NCBI GenBank assembly: GCA_964518765.1
Contig: CAZFJC010000005.1
Coordinates: 61,156-125,155, forward strand
Direction: 5' to 3'
Source of the DNA: CAZPNX01 sp964518765
GTDB taxonomy: Bacteria; Edwardsbacteria; AC1; EtOH8
Length of the DNA: 64,000 nucleotides
The notes under the pieces are model-generated. The model was given only the letters and a program-made list of their open reading frames with translations. It was not told where the DNA came from and did no database searches. Both the position numbers and the translations under genes were made by a program. This document shows, piece by piece, positions 63,969 through 64,000 of the stretch. The number at the start of each line of letters is the position of its first letter. Position 1 is the stretch's first letter.

Positions 63969-64000
63969 GACAGAAAATGGGGTGATAAATGTTACAGGTT

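Overview
This is a 64 kb, GC-rich, gene-dense bacterial window. Essentially every protein gene lies on the minus strand; the only plus-strand unit I can support is a tRNA-Gln transcription unit. Heptose/LPS-core type glycosyltransferases with a GmhB-like phosphatase, RseP, a helix-hairpin-helix protein with a barrel-like body, and several lipoproteins point to a diderm (Gram-negative) cell. Indolepyruvate:ferredoxin oxidoreductase, many [4Fe-4S] proteins and ferredoxin-containing MinD-type ATPases point to an anaerobic or aerotolerant lifestyle. I cannot name a taxon with confidence. An uncultured FCB-like or candidate-phylum bacterium is my best guess, and this is inference only.

Layout, following transcription from high to low coordinates. 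(1) 63937-52367: a long, tightly packed cluster of two TSUP permeases (one broken), two NifX-fold proteins, two MinD ATPases with inserted ferredoxin domains, one Mrp/NBP35 ATPase, a NapH-type ferredoxin, a small ferredoxin, a radical SAM protein, DUF364, DUF89, TrmO, an encapsulated-ferritin-like protein and a metallo-beta-lactamase hydrolase. It resembles an expanded version of the anaerobe 'orange protein' (ORP) metal-sulfur cluster locus. (2) 52101-50602: a membrane diguanylate cyclase with its own promoter. (3) 50435-46887: an oxidative-stress operon perR-prx-bfr-katA-DUF454. (4) 46503-46863 (+): a consensus promoter, a broken tRNA-Gln, an intact tRNA-Gln(CTG) and a terminator. (5) 46340-40759: an amino-acid operon (saccharopine-dehydrogenase-like, class III aminotransferase, BioY, DUF4438, ornithine aminotransferase) with a clear promoter and terminator. 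(6) 40493-33468: iorA, a four-helix-bundle S23 gene, iorB, a methyltransferase, an EndoQ-type nuclease, a HIT protein, a lipoprotein and mnmA. (7) 33370-21263: rplM-rpsI-rpsB-tsf-pyrH-frr, ferredoxin, uppS, cdsA, nadB, an EamA transporter, an HhH/barrel protein and rseP. (8) 21085-12333: tyrS, gmhB-like, five glycosyltransferases, an EndoIII-like gene, a lipoprotein and dinB; then a pyrimidine nucleoside phosphorylase. (9) 10603-5576: infC-rpmI-rplT-pheS-pheT, a ZapB-like coiled coil and zapA. (10) 5534-1: 6S RNA, then rny-ymdB-folD-xseA-xseB and a truncated polyprenyl diphosphate synthase.

Several sigma70-type promoters can be read with 17-18 bp spacing (for infC, 6S RNA, rplM, iorA, the saccharopine-like operon, tRNA-Gln, perR and the GGDEF gene). 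The window also holds at least three families of short intergenic repeats, two genes that appear to use AUN start codons (infC with ATT, nadB with ATC), and a pheT that lacks the usual EMAP-type tRNA-binding domain. Start codons were reassigned where the longest open frame ran far into an upstream gene.
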